This document shows, piece after piece, positions 25,111 to 33,697 of a stretch of DNA of 64,000 nt. Each line of letters starts with the position of its first letter. Position 1 is the first letter of the stretch. The position numbers and the translations under genes are program-made. The DNA comes from Verrucomicrobiales bacterium (GTDB lineage: Bacteria > Verrucomicrobiota > Verrucomicrobiia > Limisphaerales > UBA11358), in the NCBI GenBank assembly GCA_028712475.1, contig JAQTQB010000006.1:62001-126000 (forward strand), written 5' to 3'. A model generated the notes under the pieces. It was not told the DNA's origin. It was given only the letters and a program-made list of their open reading frames with translations, and did no database searches.

Positions 25111-25587
25111 ATGAAAACTATAAAAATCCTTATTATCGGTGTGGCCGCCGTGGTCACACTGACGGCAACTCAAAGCTTGCGGGCGGGTGACGACACCAGC
25201 ACGCCGGCTAAACTAATTCAAAACCATGCACTGGCCCACAGCCCCCGCATGATTGAACTATACCCGGAACTGGCGTGGGCCGGTGTGGCGTCAACCGCCG
25301 CCGCCAAACCAGACGCCCGCGCGATTCGATTGGCCGAAGTTTCCAAAAACATTGCGCTGGCCAGCAGCCCCCGGATGCGGGAGCAATTTCCGGAATTGGC
25401 AGTCTCCGGGCAGACCTCGGCCGCCATCTCCGCAAAACCGGCGGCGTCCACGAGCGAACTGGCGGCTGTGATGAAAAATCAGTCGCTCGCCAACAGTCCC
25501 CGGATGAAAGAGCGGTTCCCTGAATTGCGACTAAACAATGGATTCGACTCGAATTTGAAATCTGTTGAGATAGCTCCGCTCAAATAA
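25111..25587 (+). CDS. Small secreted protein with three SPRMxExxPEL repeats
   Basis: A 158-residue protein with a signal peptide (MKTIKILIIGVAAVVTLTAT). Three repeats about 47 residues apart follow: LAHSPRMIELYPEL, LASSPRMREQFPEL and LANSPRMKERFPEL, each preceded by KLIQNHA, SKNIA or MKNQS. The C-terminus is EIAPLK, the same ending as the two LLTPR proteins, and the SPR core resembles their TPR motif, so a common origin is plausible. It is first in a plus-strand set with a TRASH-like gene and a zinc-ribbon secreted protein. The function is unknown. Confidence 0.82.
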   Translation: MKTIKILIIGVAAVVTLTATQSLRAGDDTSTPAKLIQNHALAHSPRMIELYPELAWAGVASTAAAKPDARAIRLAEVSKNIALASSPRMREQFPELAVSGQTSAAISAKPAASTSELAAVMKNQSLANSPRMKERFPELRLNNGFDSNLKSVEIAPLK

Positions 25588-25605
25588 CACGTCTCGCAGC
25601 ACGCC

Positions 25606-25845
25606 ATGAGCATTGAAGACACAATTGGGTTTCAACCTGAAATTCCCACGTGTGTGGTCTGCGACAAGAACCTGCAAGGCGACCATGTATTTGCGCGCAT
25701 CAATCACAAGGGCACGAAGATCAACCTCTGTTGCCCGCATTGTCTGGAAACATTCCAGAACGCCCCATCACCCTACGTGGCACGCCGGGCAAAATGTGAA
25801 CTTCACCAGGTTTTTAAAGAACCGGGCAGATTCACTGGCACGTAA
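25606..25845 (+). CDS. Small TRASH/YHS-like cysteine protein, paralogue 2
   Basis: A 79-residue paralogue of the 23222-23452 protein. CVVCDKNLQG and RINHKGTKINLCCPHCLETFQ keep the C-x2-C and C-C-x2-C metal-binding positions. It starts 18 nt after the SPRM-repeat gene, so it should be in the same transcript. The same pairing (APLK protein, then TRASH-like protein) occurs on the other strand at 23882-23222, which points to duplication of a two-gene unit. Confidence 0.77.
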   Translation: MSIEDTIGFQPEIPTCVVCDKNLQGDHVFARINHKGTKINLCCPHCLETFQNAPSPYVARRAKCELHQVFKEPGRFTGT

Positions 25846-25917
25846 CAGATTTCGGGCAAACGCATCCGTTTGTTCCGACTGGCAATGAAAATCAAACCAC
25901 TAAATGAAAGGAACAAA

Positions 25918-26394
25918 ATGAAAACAACAAAGACAGTGTGCAAAACCATCCTTTTTATCGGCGTAGTTATTGCCTCACTGGCAGGGCTTCCCGCCAGCGC
26001 GCAGGAAACCAACGCGCCGGTGAAGCCGGTGAAGCCGATGAAAGGCGGCGAACATTTGATGATGCTCAATCACATCACGACCATCAAGGAGGCGAATGCG
26101 GTCAAGCCCGACGACACCTTCGCGATGGTCTGCGGAAAGTGCAAGACCGTGTATGTCACCCGCGTGAAGCAAGGAACGAAGGGCGCTCAACTCCTGATGG
26201 GCCCGGCACCCACCGAACTGATTGGCACACATGCGTGCGCCGGTTGCGGCGGCACCTGGACAATCACCGGTGTTGGGAAGGGTGCCACAACCGAACTCAA
26301 ACACAGTTGCAGTGCGTGCGGCGACGACTCCGGCTTCTGCTGTGCCACCACGCCGAACGCCAAGCCGACGAAAGGAATGGGGACTGACAAATAA
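25918..26394 (+). CDS. Secreted zinc-ribbon-like protein
   Basis: A 158-residue protein from MKTTKTVCKTILFIG. The N-terminus is a signal peptide ending near LPASAQE, followed by a Pro/Lys spacer (APVKPVKPVKPM). Three cysteine pairs follow (VCGKCK, HACAGCGGTW, HSCSACGDDSGFCC), giving a rubredoxin- or zinc-ribbon-like fold in the exported part. I do not recognise a named family. It lies 72 nt after the TRASH-like gene and ends in a strong hairpin, so it closes this operon. An upstream ATG at 25870 would put residues ahead of the signal peptide. Confidence 0.75.
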   Translation: MKTTKTVCKTILFIGVVIASLAGLPASAQETNAPVKPVKPMKGGEHLMMLNHITTIKEANAVKPDDTFAMVCGKCKTVYVTRVKQGTKGAQLLMGPAPTELIGTHACAGCGGTWTITGVGKGATTELKHSCSACGDDSGFCCATTPNAKPTKGMGTDK

Positions 26395-26413
26395 CCAGCA
26401 CTGAAGACTCTGT

Positions 26414-26460
26414 CACAAGCGGTCCGGGTGAAAATCCCTCCGGGCCGCTTGTGTATTTTA
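26414..26460 (+). terminator. Terminator after the zinc-ribbon secreted protein gene
   Basis: Long stem CACAAGCGGTCCGGG / CTCCGGGCCGCTTGTG with a short loop, followed by TATTTTA. It closes the 25111-26394 gene set. Confidence 0.85.
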
Positions 26461-26511
26461 TCCAGATTGGTATTTTCCAAACGGTCGTGCTGGATGCACC
26501 TGAAATAATTT

Positions 26512-26536
26512 GAGGGGTTTCAGGCTTGCCGGTGTA
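26512..26536 (+). promoter_or_regulatory. Shared promoter-like motif 4
   Basis: GAGGGGTTTC, 9 nt ending CC, GGTGTA (then AGTCA), 47 nt upstream of the YHS gene at 26584. Spacing is identical to the other three copies. Confidence 0.7.
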
Positions 26537-26583
26537 AGTCACCAGTGCAATACGAGCACAAAACAATTAACATTTAACCGAAC

Positions 26584-26925
26584 ATGAAAAAAACGAATCT
26601 GTATATCCTGCTTGCCGTCGGCGCCTTCGGCGTCCTGGCTCTAACCACCAAACTCACGGCGGCCGATGCTCCCATGCCGGGTTGCGCGATGGGCGGCTGT
26701 TGCGGCGGCGCGGCTGAAACCTCGACCGTGGCCGATTCCAAGGCCACGCCTGACCTGCTCACCACCTGCCCCGTTTCCGGCGAAAAGCTGGGCGAAATGG
26801 GCAAGCCATACACGTTCACCTACAAGGAACAGGAAGTGAAGCTGTGCTGCAAGGGCTGCAAAAAGGATTTCGACAAGGATCCGGAAAAATACATGGCCAA
26901 AATCCGTGCTGCGGATAAAAAGTAA
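26584..26925 (+). CDS. Secreted YHS-domain protein
   Basis: A 113-residue protein with a signal peptide (MKKTNLYILLAVGAFGVLAL), a Cys-rich linker (PGCAMGGCCGGAAE) and a YHS domain: TTCPVSGEKLGEMGKPYTFTYKEQEVKLCCKGCKKDFDKDPEKYMAKI, given here as its key pieces CPVSG, CCKGC and FDKDPEKY. YHS domains bind Cu or other soft metals. With the Cu/Ag efflux genes beginning 140 nt downstream, it is probably a periplasmic metal binder. It has its own promoter motif and its own terminator. Confidence 0.88.
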   Translation: MKKTNLYILLAVGAFGVLALTTKLTAADAPMPGCAMGGCCGGAAETSTVADSKATPDLLTTCPVSGEKLGEMGKPYTFTYKEQEVKLCCKGCKKDFDKDPEKYMAKIRAADKK

Positions 26926-26952
26926 TCGGTGACCGCGCATGAAGTTTGTGCC

Positions 26953-26988
26953 CGGCGCGCGGAGAATGTTTCCCGCGCGCCGTTTTTT
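26953..26988 (+). terminator. Terminator after the YHS gene
   Basis: CGGCGCGCGG / CCCGCGCGCCG stem with a loop of about 9 nt, followed by TTTTTTAA. Confidence 0.9.
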
Positions 26989-27066
26989 AATGCGGCGGCT
27001 AAAAAATGACGGGGCGGCGGAACTGTTAATCTCAACGACCCAAGCAGACTAATTTTAAAAATCGTC

Positions 27067-28404
27067 ATGAACCGAATTTTCCCCCTGATCTTATTGGTCG
27101 CCCTGACGAGTGCTTCCCAGCCGGGAGTCCGGGCGGAATCCGTCGCCACCAACGCCGTGGTGGTCACTCCGGATTACCTCGGCCAGCTCGCGGAACAAAT
27201 GCGGACGAATAATCCCGCGCTGCGCTCGGCGAATGCCCTGACGGATGCCGCCACCGCCGACGCCGACGCCGTGCGGACGTGGGAGGATCCCATGCTCGTC
27301 GTGGGCGGTGTCGCCGGCAACGAGGCCATGCGGGCGGATGAGGGCGATGTCATTTACGGCCTCGAACAAAAATTGCCGCTGTTTGGCAAGCCCCGGCTTC
27401 AGCGCGAAGCTGCAAAAGCCGCGCTGGCCACTGAAAGCGCGAGCCGGGATTATCAATTTCAGAAGCTGCGCGCCGAACTCGCCAAAGCCGCCTTCCGCAC
27501 CGCGCTGGCCGAGCGCGTGGTAGCCATCGGCGAGCAGGACTTGGCGTGGCTCGACACGACCAGCCAACAGCAGGAAAACAATTCGCGCGTCGGGCAAACT
27601 CCGCTGGCGGATGTGTTGCGGATTCAAAACGAGCGGTCCCGCCGCCAGAACCAGCTTCAAACGGATCGTGACCTGTTGACGCAGGAGAAAGTCGCCTTGA
27701 ACCGGCTGCTTAATCGCAATGAACTTACGCCGTGGCCGACTTTGGAGCTTCCGGCCGTGGCCGGAGCCGTGGTCTATGACACACGTTTGGTGGACTTGGC
27801 GCTGAAATACGAGCCGAAGACGCACATGCAACGCCAACAGACCAAGCAGGCCGAGGCCCAAGTGGCCGTCGCGCGGCGGCAGTATTATCCCGATGTTTCC
27901 GCCGGCGTTGAAGTGCGCAACTACAGCGGCGACGGCACGTTCCGGCAGGAGATGGTCACGCTGCGCATGAGCGTGCCGTGGTTCAATCACGGACAGATCA
28001 GCGCAGACGTCAAACGGGAACAGGCCAGACTTTCCGCCGCGCAACTGGAACTGGCCAACGAGCAGGCCGCCATTCGCGAGGAACTGCACCTGCTCACGAT
28101 CAAGGCGGATGCCGCACGCCGCGAGGCGTTACTGTATCGAGATCAAATCATTCCGCGCACGGCGGCCACATTGGATAATATCCGCGCCGGCTGGCAATCT
28201 GGACAAACGCCCTTCCGCGAAGTGCTCGATACGCATCGGGCTTTGCTCGACGCGCAGCTCGCCTATGCCCAGGCGGTGTCGGAGCAATATCAGGCCCTTT
28301 CCGAACTGGTGCTGTGCTGCGGCCTCGGCGACTTGGGCGCCCTGCAAATGATCGGGGCCGAACCCGGATCCGCACCCACCCAGACCCCGCCGTCAAAAAA
28401 CTGA
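27067..28404 (+). CDS. TolC-family outer-membrane efflux protein of a Cu/Ag RND system
   Basis: A 445-residue protein with a signal peptide (MNRIFPLILLVALTSASQPG). The two-fold OEP architecture is visible: long helices rich in Ala/Gln/Glu (ALRSANALTDAATADADAV, ALATESASRDYQFQKL, QARLSAAQLELANEQAAI) and the closing PFREVLDTHRALLDAQLAYAQA pattern. It forms the outer-membrane channel for the adaptor and pump that follow at 2-nt and 6-nt spacing, so the three genes are one operon. The order outer-membrane factor, adaptor, pump matches cusCBA. Confidence 0.9.
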   Translation: MNRIFPLILLVALTSASQPGVRAESVATNAVVVTPDYLGQLAEQMRTNNPALRSANALTDAATADADAVRTWEDPMLVVGGVAGNEAMRADEGDVIYGLEQKLPLFGKPRLQREAAKAALATESASRDYQFQKLRAELAKAAFRTALAERVVAIGEQDLAWLDTTSQQQENNSRVGQTPLADVLRIQNERSRRQNQLQTDRDLLTQEKVALNRLLNRNELTPWPTLELPAVAGAVVYDTRLVDLALKYEPKTHMQRQQTKQAEAQVAVARRQYYPDVSAGVEVRNYSGDGTFRQEMVTLRMSVPWFNHGQISADVKREQARLSAAQLELANEQAAIREELHLLTIKADAARREALLYRDQIIPRTAATLDNIRAGWQSGQTPFREVLDTHRALLDAQLAYAQAVSEQYQALSELVLCCGLGDLGALQMIGAEPGSAPTQTPPSKN

Positions 28405-28406
28405 AT

Positions 28407-30185
28407 ATGAACTTCATCGCAAAACCAATTTGCCGGTCTGGGATTTTTCTCCTGCTGATTCTTGGCGCGCTGGCGCTGTTTGCTGTTTCCAGCCACGCGG
28501 CGGAAGCCAGGAAGCTCTACACCTGCGGCATGCACCCGCAGGTCATCCAGGATCATCCCGGCAACTGCCCGATCTGCGGCATGAAGCTCACGTTGATCCG
28601 CAAGCAGGCCGGTGACGTTCCATCGGGCGGGCGCAAAATCAAATTCTACAAATCTTCCATGACGCCGGGCGAGACCAGTTCCACACCCGCCAAGGATAGC
28701 ATGGGCATGGACATGGTGCCGGTTTACGAAGATGCGGCGGGCGCGGATAATCCGTCCGCCATCACGGTAGATGCGGCGACGCAACAGAACATGAATCTGC
28801 GCACGGCGGAAGTCATTCGCGGCCCGCTGCACAAGACCATCCGCACCGTCGGCGCGATTGATTACAACGAGACGACGCTGGCCGACGTGACGACGAAATT
28901 CAAAGGATGGGTGGAAAAGCTGGACGTGGACGCCACCGGCCAGCTCGTGCATCGCGGCGAACCGCTGTTCGAGATTTATTCGCCGGAGCTTTACAACGCC
29001 CAATCGGAATTTCTGCTGGCGCTTAATTCCAGCAGCGCCACCAACGATCCTGGGGCGGCGTTCTTGCGGGGGTCAGCTTTGAACAAGCTGAAGTTTTTCG
29101 ACGTGCCGGATGCGCAGATCGCCGAATTGGAAAAAACCCGCAAGCTGACGAAGACCTCGCCGGTGGTCGCGCCGGAATCGGGTTTCGTCATCGAAAAGAA
29201 TGTCGTGGCCGGCCAGATGGTGGACGCGGGCATGAAGCTTTACCGCATCGCCGACCTCGGCATCGTCTGGGTGATCGCACAGGTTTATGAGCAGGATCTG
29301 GCGTATGTGCGGCTGGGGCAGGAGGCGGTGGTGAAGGTCGCGTCGCTGCCGGACCGCGAGTTTCGCGGGCGCGTGACGTTCATTTATCCGAGCCTGGACG
29401 AGAAAACGCGCACGGCACGGGTGCGGCTGGAGTTTGAAAATCCGGGTTATTTTTTGAAGCCGGGCATGTTCGTCTCGGCGACGATTCACGCGCAACTGGA
29501 AGATTCGGCGGTGCTGGTGCCGGAATCGGCGGTGCTGCGCAGCGGCGCAAAAAACACGGTGTTCGTGGCGCTGGACGGCGGCAAGTTTGAGGGGCGCGAC
29601 GTGACGCTCGGCGTGGAGGCGGAGAACGCCCTGGTGCAGGTCACCAGCGGCTTGAGCGCGGGCGAACGCGTCGTGACCTCGGGACAATTTCTGCTCGATT
29701 CGGAAAGCCAGTTGCGCGAGGCGATTGAAAAAATGCGCGGCTCAACGTCCAAGGCCAAACCGGAAACCAACAGCGTGAGTTCCACCAATGAATTTTCTGC
29801 CACCGCACCAGCCAAGGCTGAAATGGAGACGTCCGTTTACGTTTGCCCGATGCCGGAGCATGTTTCGATTATCTATGATCACGCCGGCAGTTGTCCGATT
29901 TGCGGCATGGCGCTGGTGCCGGTCATGCCGTCGGTGCTGCAAAAAATCCAGCCGGGCGGCAAGGTGCTTTACTACACCTGCCCGATGCCGGAACACTCAA
30001 ACGTCCACGAGGAAAAGCCGGGCAAATGTCCGCTGTGCGCGATGACGCTGATTCCGGTGATGGCGCAGCCGGACACGAAGGCAAAGCAGCTTTACACCTG
30101 CCCGATGCACCCGGAGGTCATTTCGGACAAGCCGGGCATCTGCCCAAAATGCGAAATGGATCTGGTGCCGGTGAAATCGAAATAA
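28407..30185 (+). CDS. cusB: CusB-like RND adaptor with four heavy-metal-binding modules
   Basis: A 592-residue periplasmic adaptor. The N-terminal signal or anchor (RSGIFLLLILGALALFAVSS) is followed by a heavy-metal-binding domain (YTCGMHPQVIQDHPGNCPIC) and a Met-rich linker (DSMGMDMVPVYED). The membrane-fusion core spans about 110-470. Three more copies of the metal-binding module close the protein: YVCPMPEHVSIIYDHAGSCP, YTCPMPEHSNVHEEKPGKCP and YTCPMHPEVISDKPGICPKC, each with CPMxxH and CPxCxM ligands. CusB-type adaptors pass Cu(I) or Ag(I) to the pump. One module is common; three extra at the C-terminus is unusual. The start at 28407 follows the previous stop by 2 nt. Confidence 0.92.
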   Translation: MNFIAKPICRSGIFLLLILGALALFAVSSHAAEARKLYTCGMHPQVIQDHPGNCPICGMKLTLIRKQAGDVPSGGRKIKFYKSSMTPGETSSTPAKDSMGMDMVPVYEDAAGADNPSAITVDAATQQNMNLRTAEVIRGPLHKTIRTVGAIDYNETTLADVTTKFKGWVEKLDVDATGQLVHRGEPLFEIYSPELYNAQSEFLLALNSSSATNDPGAAFLRGSALNKLKFFDVPDAQIAELEKTRKLTKTSPVVAPESGFVIEKNVVAGQMVDAGMKLYRIADLGIVWVIAQVYEQDLAYVRLGQEAVVKVASLPDREFRGRVTFIYPSLDEKTRTARVRLEFENPGYFLKPGMFVSATIHAQLEDSAVLVPESAVLRSGAKNTVFVALDGGKFEGRDVTLGVEAENALVQVTSGLSAGERVVTSGQFLLDSESQLREAIEKMRGSTSKAKPETNSVSSTNEFSATAPAKAEMETSVYVCPMPEHVSIIYDHAGSCPICGMALVPVMPSVLQKIQPGGKVLYYTCPMPEHSNVHEEKPGKCPLCAMTLIPVMAQPDTKAKQLYTCPMHPEVISDKPGICPKCEMDLVPVKSK

Positions 30186-30191
30186 CCCGTC

Positions 30192-33100
30192 ATGCTCCAA
30201 CGCATCATAGATTTTTCGCTGCGGAACAAGTTCATCGTGCTGCTGGCCACGGTGGCGCTGGTGTTCGGCGGCGTTTATGCGGCGCGGCACATTCCGCTCG
30301 ATGCGATCCCCGATCTCTCGGACACGCAGGTCATCATCTACACGCCATGGGAAGGCCAGGCACCGAACATCATCGAGGACCAGATCACGTATCCCATCAC
30401 GACAAAAATGCTTTCCGTGCCGAAGGCGAAAGTCGTGCGCGGCTATTCGTTCTACGGCTTCTCGTTCGTTTATGTGATTTTTGAGGACGGCACCGACCCG
30501 TATTGGGCGCGGAGCCGCGTGCTGGAGTATTTGAGCAGCATCGGCAGCCGGCTGCCGAAAGGTGTCACGCCCTCGCTGGGACCGGACGCGACCGGTGTGG
30601 GCTGGGCGTTCATGTATTCGCTCAACTCCACCAACCGCGACCTTGCCGAACTGCGCTCGATTCAGGACTGGTATCTGAAATATCAGCTCACCGCCGTGCC
30701 CGGCGTGTCGGAAGTCGCATCGGTTGGCGGCTTCGTGAAACAATATCAAGTGACGGTGGACCCGACCAAACTGCGCGCCTACAACCTTGCGTTGAAAGAT
30801 GTCAGCACGGCCATCGAACGCAGCAATGGCGAGGTCGGCGGGCGCTCGCTGGAACTGGCGGAACGCGAATTCATCTTGCGAGTGAAGGGCTACATCACGA
30901 GCCTCGCCGACTTGGAGAAAATCGCCGTCGGCATCGGTGACCGCGGCGTGCCGATTTTGCTGCGCGACGTTGCGACCATCCAGTTCGGCCCTGACATGCG
31001 ACGTGGCATAGCCGAGGCGAACGGCGAGGGCGAGACCGTCGGCGGCATCGTCATAGTGCGCTACGGCGCGAATGCCTACCAGGTGATCCAGGACGTGAAT
31101 GCGCGGCTGGCGCAGGCGATGAAGGCTTTGCCGGCCGACGTGAAAGTCACGGTGAATTACGACCGCTCCTCGCTGATTGACCGCGCGGTGAAGACGCTCG
31201 AAGAAAAGCTGATCGAGGAAAGCATCGTCGTGGCGCTCGTGTGTCTGGCGTTTCTGCTGCATTTGCGAAGCGCGCTGGTGGCGATCATCATCTTGCCGGT
31301 CGCGGTGTTGATTGCGATCTTGGTGATGTTCGGGCAGGGCATCACTTCAAACATCATGTCGCTCGGCGGCATCGCCATCGCCATCGGCGCGATGGTGGAC
31401 GCGGTCATTATCATGATCGAAAACGCCCACAAGCATCTCGAGCACGAGCAGGGCAAAAAACCGCACTGGGAAATCATTCGCAATGCGGCGGTGGAAGTCG
31501 GGCCGACGCTGTTTTATTCGCTGCTCGTCATCACGGTTTCCTTCCTGCCGGTGTTCACGTTGCAGGAACAGGAAGGCCGGCTGTTCAAGCCGCTGGCGTT
31601 CACGAAGACATATTCCATGGCCGCTGCTGCGCTGCTGTCCATCACGCTCGCGCCGGTGCTGATGGGCTGGTTCATCCGGGGAAGAATTCCGTCGGAAGAA
31701 AAAAATCCGCTCAACCGCCTGCTCATCTGGATTTACAACCCGGTGCTGGATTTCGTCGTGAAATGGCGCTGGCAGGTGATCCTCACTGCGGGCGTGATCA
31801 TCGTCTGGGTGTTCCTGCCGTGGAACTGGATGGCCTCGCGTGTTCTGCCCGAAGGCAAGGTGCGCGACGCGGCGTTCAGCGTGGGAAAACTGTTTCCATA
31901 TCAGAACATCGGCTCGGAATTCATGCCGCCGCTTTACGAAGGCGATCTGCTTTACATGCCAACGACATTCCCCGGCATCTCGCCGACGAAGGCGCGCGAA
32001 ATCCTGCAAGTCACTGACCGGCTCATAAAATCATTTCCCGAAGTCGCGGAGGTTTTCGGCAAGGCCGGCCGCGCCGAGACGGCCACTGACCCTGCGCCGA
32101 TGGACATGATCGAAACCACCATCCGGCTCAAGCCCGAATCCGAATGGCCCGCCGTGGACATCAAGGACGAGGACGGTAAAATCATCGCGCACCGCAAACG
32201 CACACCGGATGAACTCACCGATGCGCTGAACGAAGTCGTGCAGATTCCCGGCCTGAACAACGCCTGGACCATGCCCATTCGCACACGGATTGACATGCTC
32301 TCCACCGGCATCAAAACGCCCGTTGGCATCAAGATCGCCGGGCCGGATCTCGCCACACTCGAACGCATCGGCACCGAGGTCGAGGCGGTCGTCCGCAAAG
32401 TTCCCGGCACGACCAGCGTGTTCGCCGAGCGCGTGATGGGCGGGCGTTTCGTGGAATTTGAAATTGATCGCGAGGCCATCGCGCGCTACGGCCTGACGGT
32501 TGGCGATGTGCAGGAAGTTTTGTCCGTCGCGCTTGGCGGAATGCCTTTGACGACGACGGTGGAAGGCTTGCAACGCTATACCATCAATCTGCGTTACGAC
32601 CGTGATTTCCGTTCCGACCTGCGGGCGTTGCGCGAGGACATCGTGGTGCCGACGCCAACCGGCGCGCAGATTCCGCTCGGCCAGCTTGCAACCGTGAAAG
32701 TTGTGGACGGCCCGATGGGCATCAAGAGCGAAGGCGCGGTGCCGAACGCCTGGGTCTATGTGGACATCCGTGGCGTGGACGTCGGGACGTATGTGCAGAT
32801 GGCCATGCACGCCGTGAACGAGGCGGTGGCGCACGGTGAAATCAAGCTGTCCGCTGGCTACAACATTTTCTGGAGCGGCCAATACGAATACATGCTGCGC
32901 GCCAAGGAACGGCTGCTGATCGTCGTGCCGCTGACGCTGCTCATCATCATGCTCATCATTTACCTGAACACGAAATCCGCCATCAAGACCGCCATCGTGA
33001 TGCTGGCGGTGCCGTTCTCGCTGGTCGGCGCATTCTGGGCGATCTATCTGTGCGGCTACAATTTGAGCGTCGCCGTCTGGGTGGGCATCATCGCGCTCGC

Positions 33101-33437
33101 CGGCCTCGATGCCGAAACCGGCGTGGTGATGCTGCTCTATCTCGACCTTGCGTTTGCCGACTGGAAAAAACGTGGCGCACTCAACAACACCGGCGATCTG
33201 CGCGACGCGATTTATCACGGCGCGGTGAAACGCGTCCGCCCGAAAGCAATGACCGCATGCGTCATCATCGCCGGCCTCGCGCCGATTTTGTGGAGCCACG
33301 GCGCGGGGGCGGACGTGATGAAACGCATCGCCACGCCGATGGTCGGCGGCGTCATCACCTCGACCATCATGGAACTGGCGGTGTATCCGGCGATTTACTT
33401 TTTGTGGCGCTCACGCGGACTGAAACCGCCGGCGTGA
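30192..33437 (+). CDS. cusA: CusA-type heavy-metal RND efflux pump
   Basis: A 1081-residue HME-RND transporter. It begins with the cytoplasmic edge and TM1 (IDFSLRNKFIVLLATVALVF) and has DAIPDLSDTQVIIYTPWEGQ. The TM4 motif IAIGAMVDAVIIMIENAHKH carries the proton-relay acid. The Cu/Ag-type segment NNAWTMPIRTRIDMLSTGIK keeps methionines that bind Cu(I)/Ag(I) in CusA. GIIALAGLDAETGVVMLLYL lies near the end. It exports monovalent metal from the periplasm or cytoplasm through the outer-membrane channel encoded upstream. Specificity for Cu/Ag over divalent metals is inferred from these motifs and from the adaptor. Confidence 0.95.
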   Translation: MLQRIIDFSLRNKFIVLLATVALVFGGVYAARHIPLDAIPDLSDTQVIIYTPWEGQAPNIIEDQITYPITTKMLSVPKAKVVRGYSFYGFSFVYVIFEDGTDPYWARSRVLEYLSSIGSRLPKGVTPSLGPDATGVGWAFMYSLNSTNRDLAELRSIQDWYLKYQLTAVPGVSEVASVGGFVKQYQVTVDPTKLRAYNLALKDVSTAIERSNGEVGGRSLELAEREFILRVKGYITSLADLEKIAVGIGDRGVPILLRDVATIQFGPDMRRGIAEANGEGETVGGIVIVRYGANAYQVIQDVNARLAQAMKALPADVKVTVNYDRSSLIDRAVKTLEEKLIEESIVVALVCLAFLLHLRSALVAIIILPVAVLIAILVMFGQGITSNIMSLGGIAIAIGAMVDAVIIMIENAHKHLEHEQGKKPHWEIIRNAAVEVGPTLFYSLLVITVSFLPVFTLQEQEGRLFKPLAFTKTYSMAAAALLSITLAPVLMGWFIRGRIPSEEKNPLNRLLIWIYNPVLDFVVKWRWQVILTAGVIIVWVFLPWNWMASRVLPEGKVRDAAFSVGKLFPYQNIGSEFMPPLYEGDLLYMPTTFPGISPTKAREILQVTDRLIKSFPEVAEVFGKAGRAETATDPAPMDMIETTIRLKPESEWPAVDIKDEDGKIIAHRKRTPDELTDALNEVVQIPGLNNAWTMPIRTRIDMLSTGIKTPVGIKIAGPDLATLERIGTEVEAVVRKVPGTTSVFAERVMGGRFVEFEIDREAIARYGLTVGDVQEVLSVALGGMPLTTTVEGLQRYTINLRYDRDFRSDLRALREDIVVPTPTGAQIPLGQLATVKVVDGPMGIKSEGAVPNAWVYVDIRGVDVGTYVQMAMHAVNEAVAHGEIKLSAGYNIFWSGQYEYMLRAKERLLIVVPLTLLIIMLIIYLNTKSAIKTAIVMLAVPFSLVGAFWAIYLCGYNLSVAVWVGIIALAGLDAETGVVMLLYLDLAFADWKKRGALNNTGDLRDAIYHGAVKRVRPKAMTACVIIAGLAPILWSHGAGADVMKRIATPMVGGVITSTIMELAVYPAIYFLWRSRGLKPPA

Positions 33438-33499
33438 CAACTGCCCAAGTGCGGCGCAAAGGGGGGACTTTTTCAACTTCGCATTCCTCGCGCGATCCG

Positions 33500-33697
33500 T
33501 CAGTTTGCGAAGTCGAAATCCGAGCAGCTCATGAAATAATGGCAGCGCGGACAACGCAGCTTGCACTTCTCGTTGATCAACTCATGCCCGCATTGCAGGC
33601 AATACCGCCAGTGCTCGCCGGAAATGTTTTGGGACGGAGCGGGACAGGCATCCTGACGAAGATTGTCAGGAGAATTTGAATCAGGCGGCAACTTCAC
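33500..33697 (-). CDS. Small zinc-ribbon protein
   Basis: A 65-residue protein from a GTG at 33697, overlapping the HicB-like gene end by 17 nt. The core HWRYCLQCGHELINEKCKLRC and CPRCHYFMSCSDFDF has two C-x2-C pairs and the ending SCSDF. I have seen small zinc-ribbon proteins of this shape in related bacteria, without known function. It is the last gene of the mutL-led minus-strand cluster. The longer ATG frame from 33883 is mostly antisense-like within the HicB gene and is rejected. Confidence 0.65.
   Translation of the reverse strand: MKLPPDSNSPDNLRQDACPAPSQNISGEHWRYCLQCGHELINEKCKLRCPRCHYFMSCSDFDFAN

Noticed and set aside
29997..33299. Long minus-strand frames (up to 422 codons) opposite cusB/cusA
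   Set aside because: They mirror the real pump gene and have unlikely composition (His/Arg/Asp-rich); no start signals.
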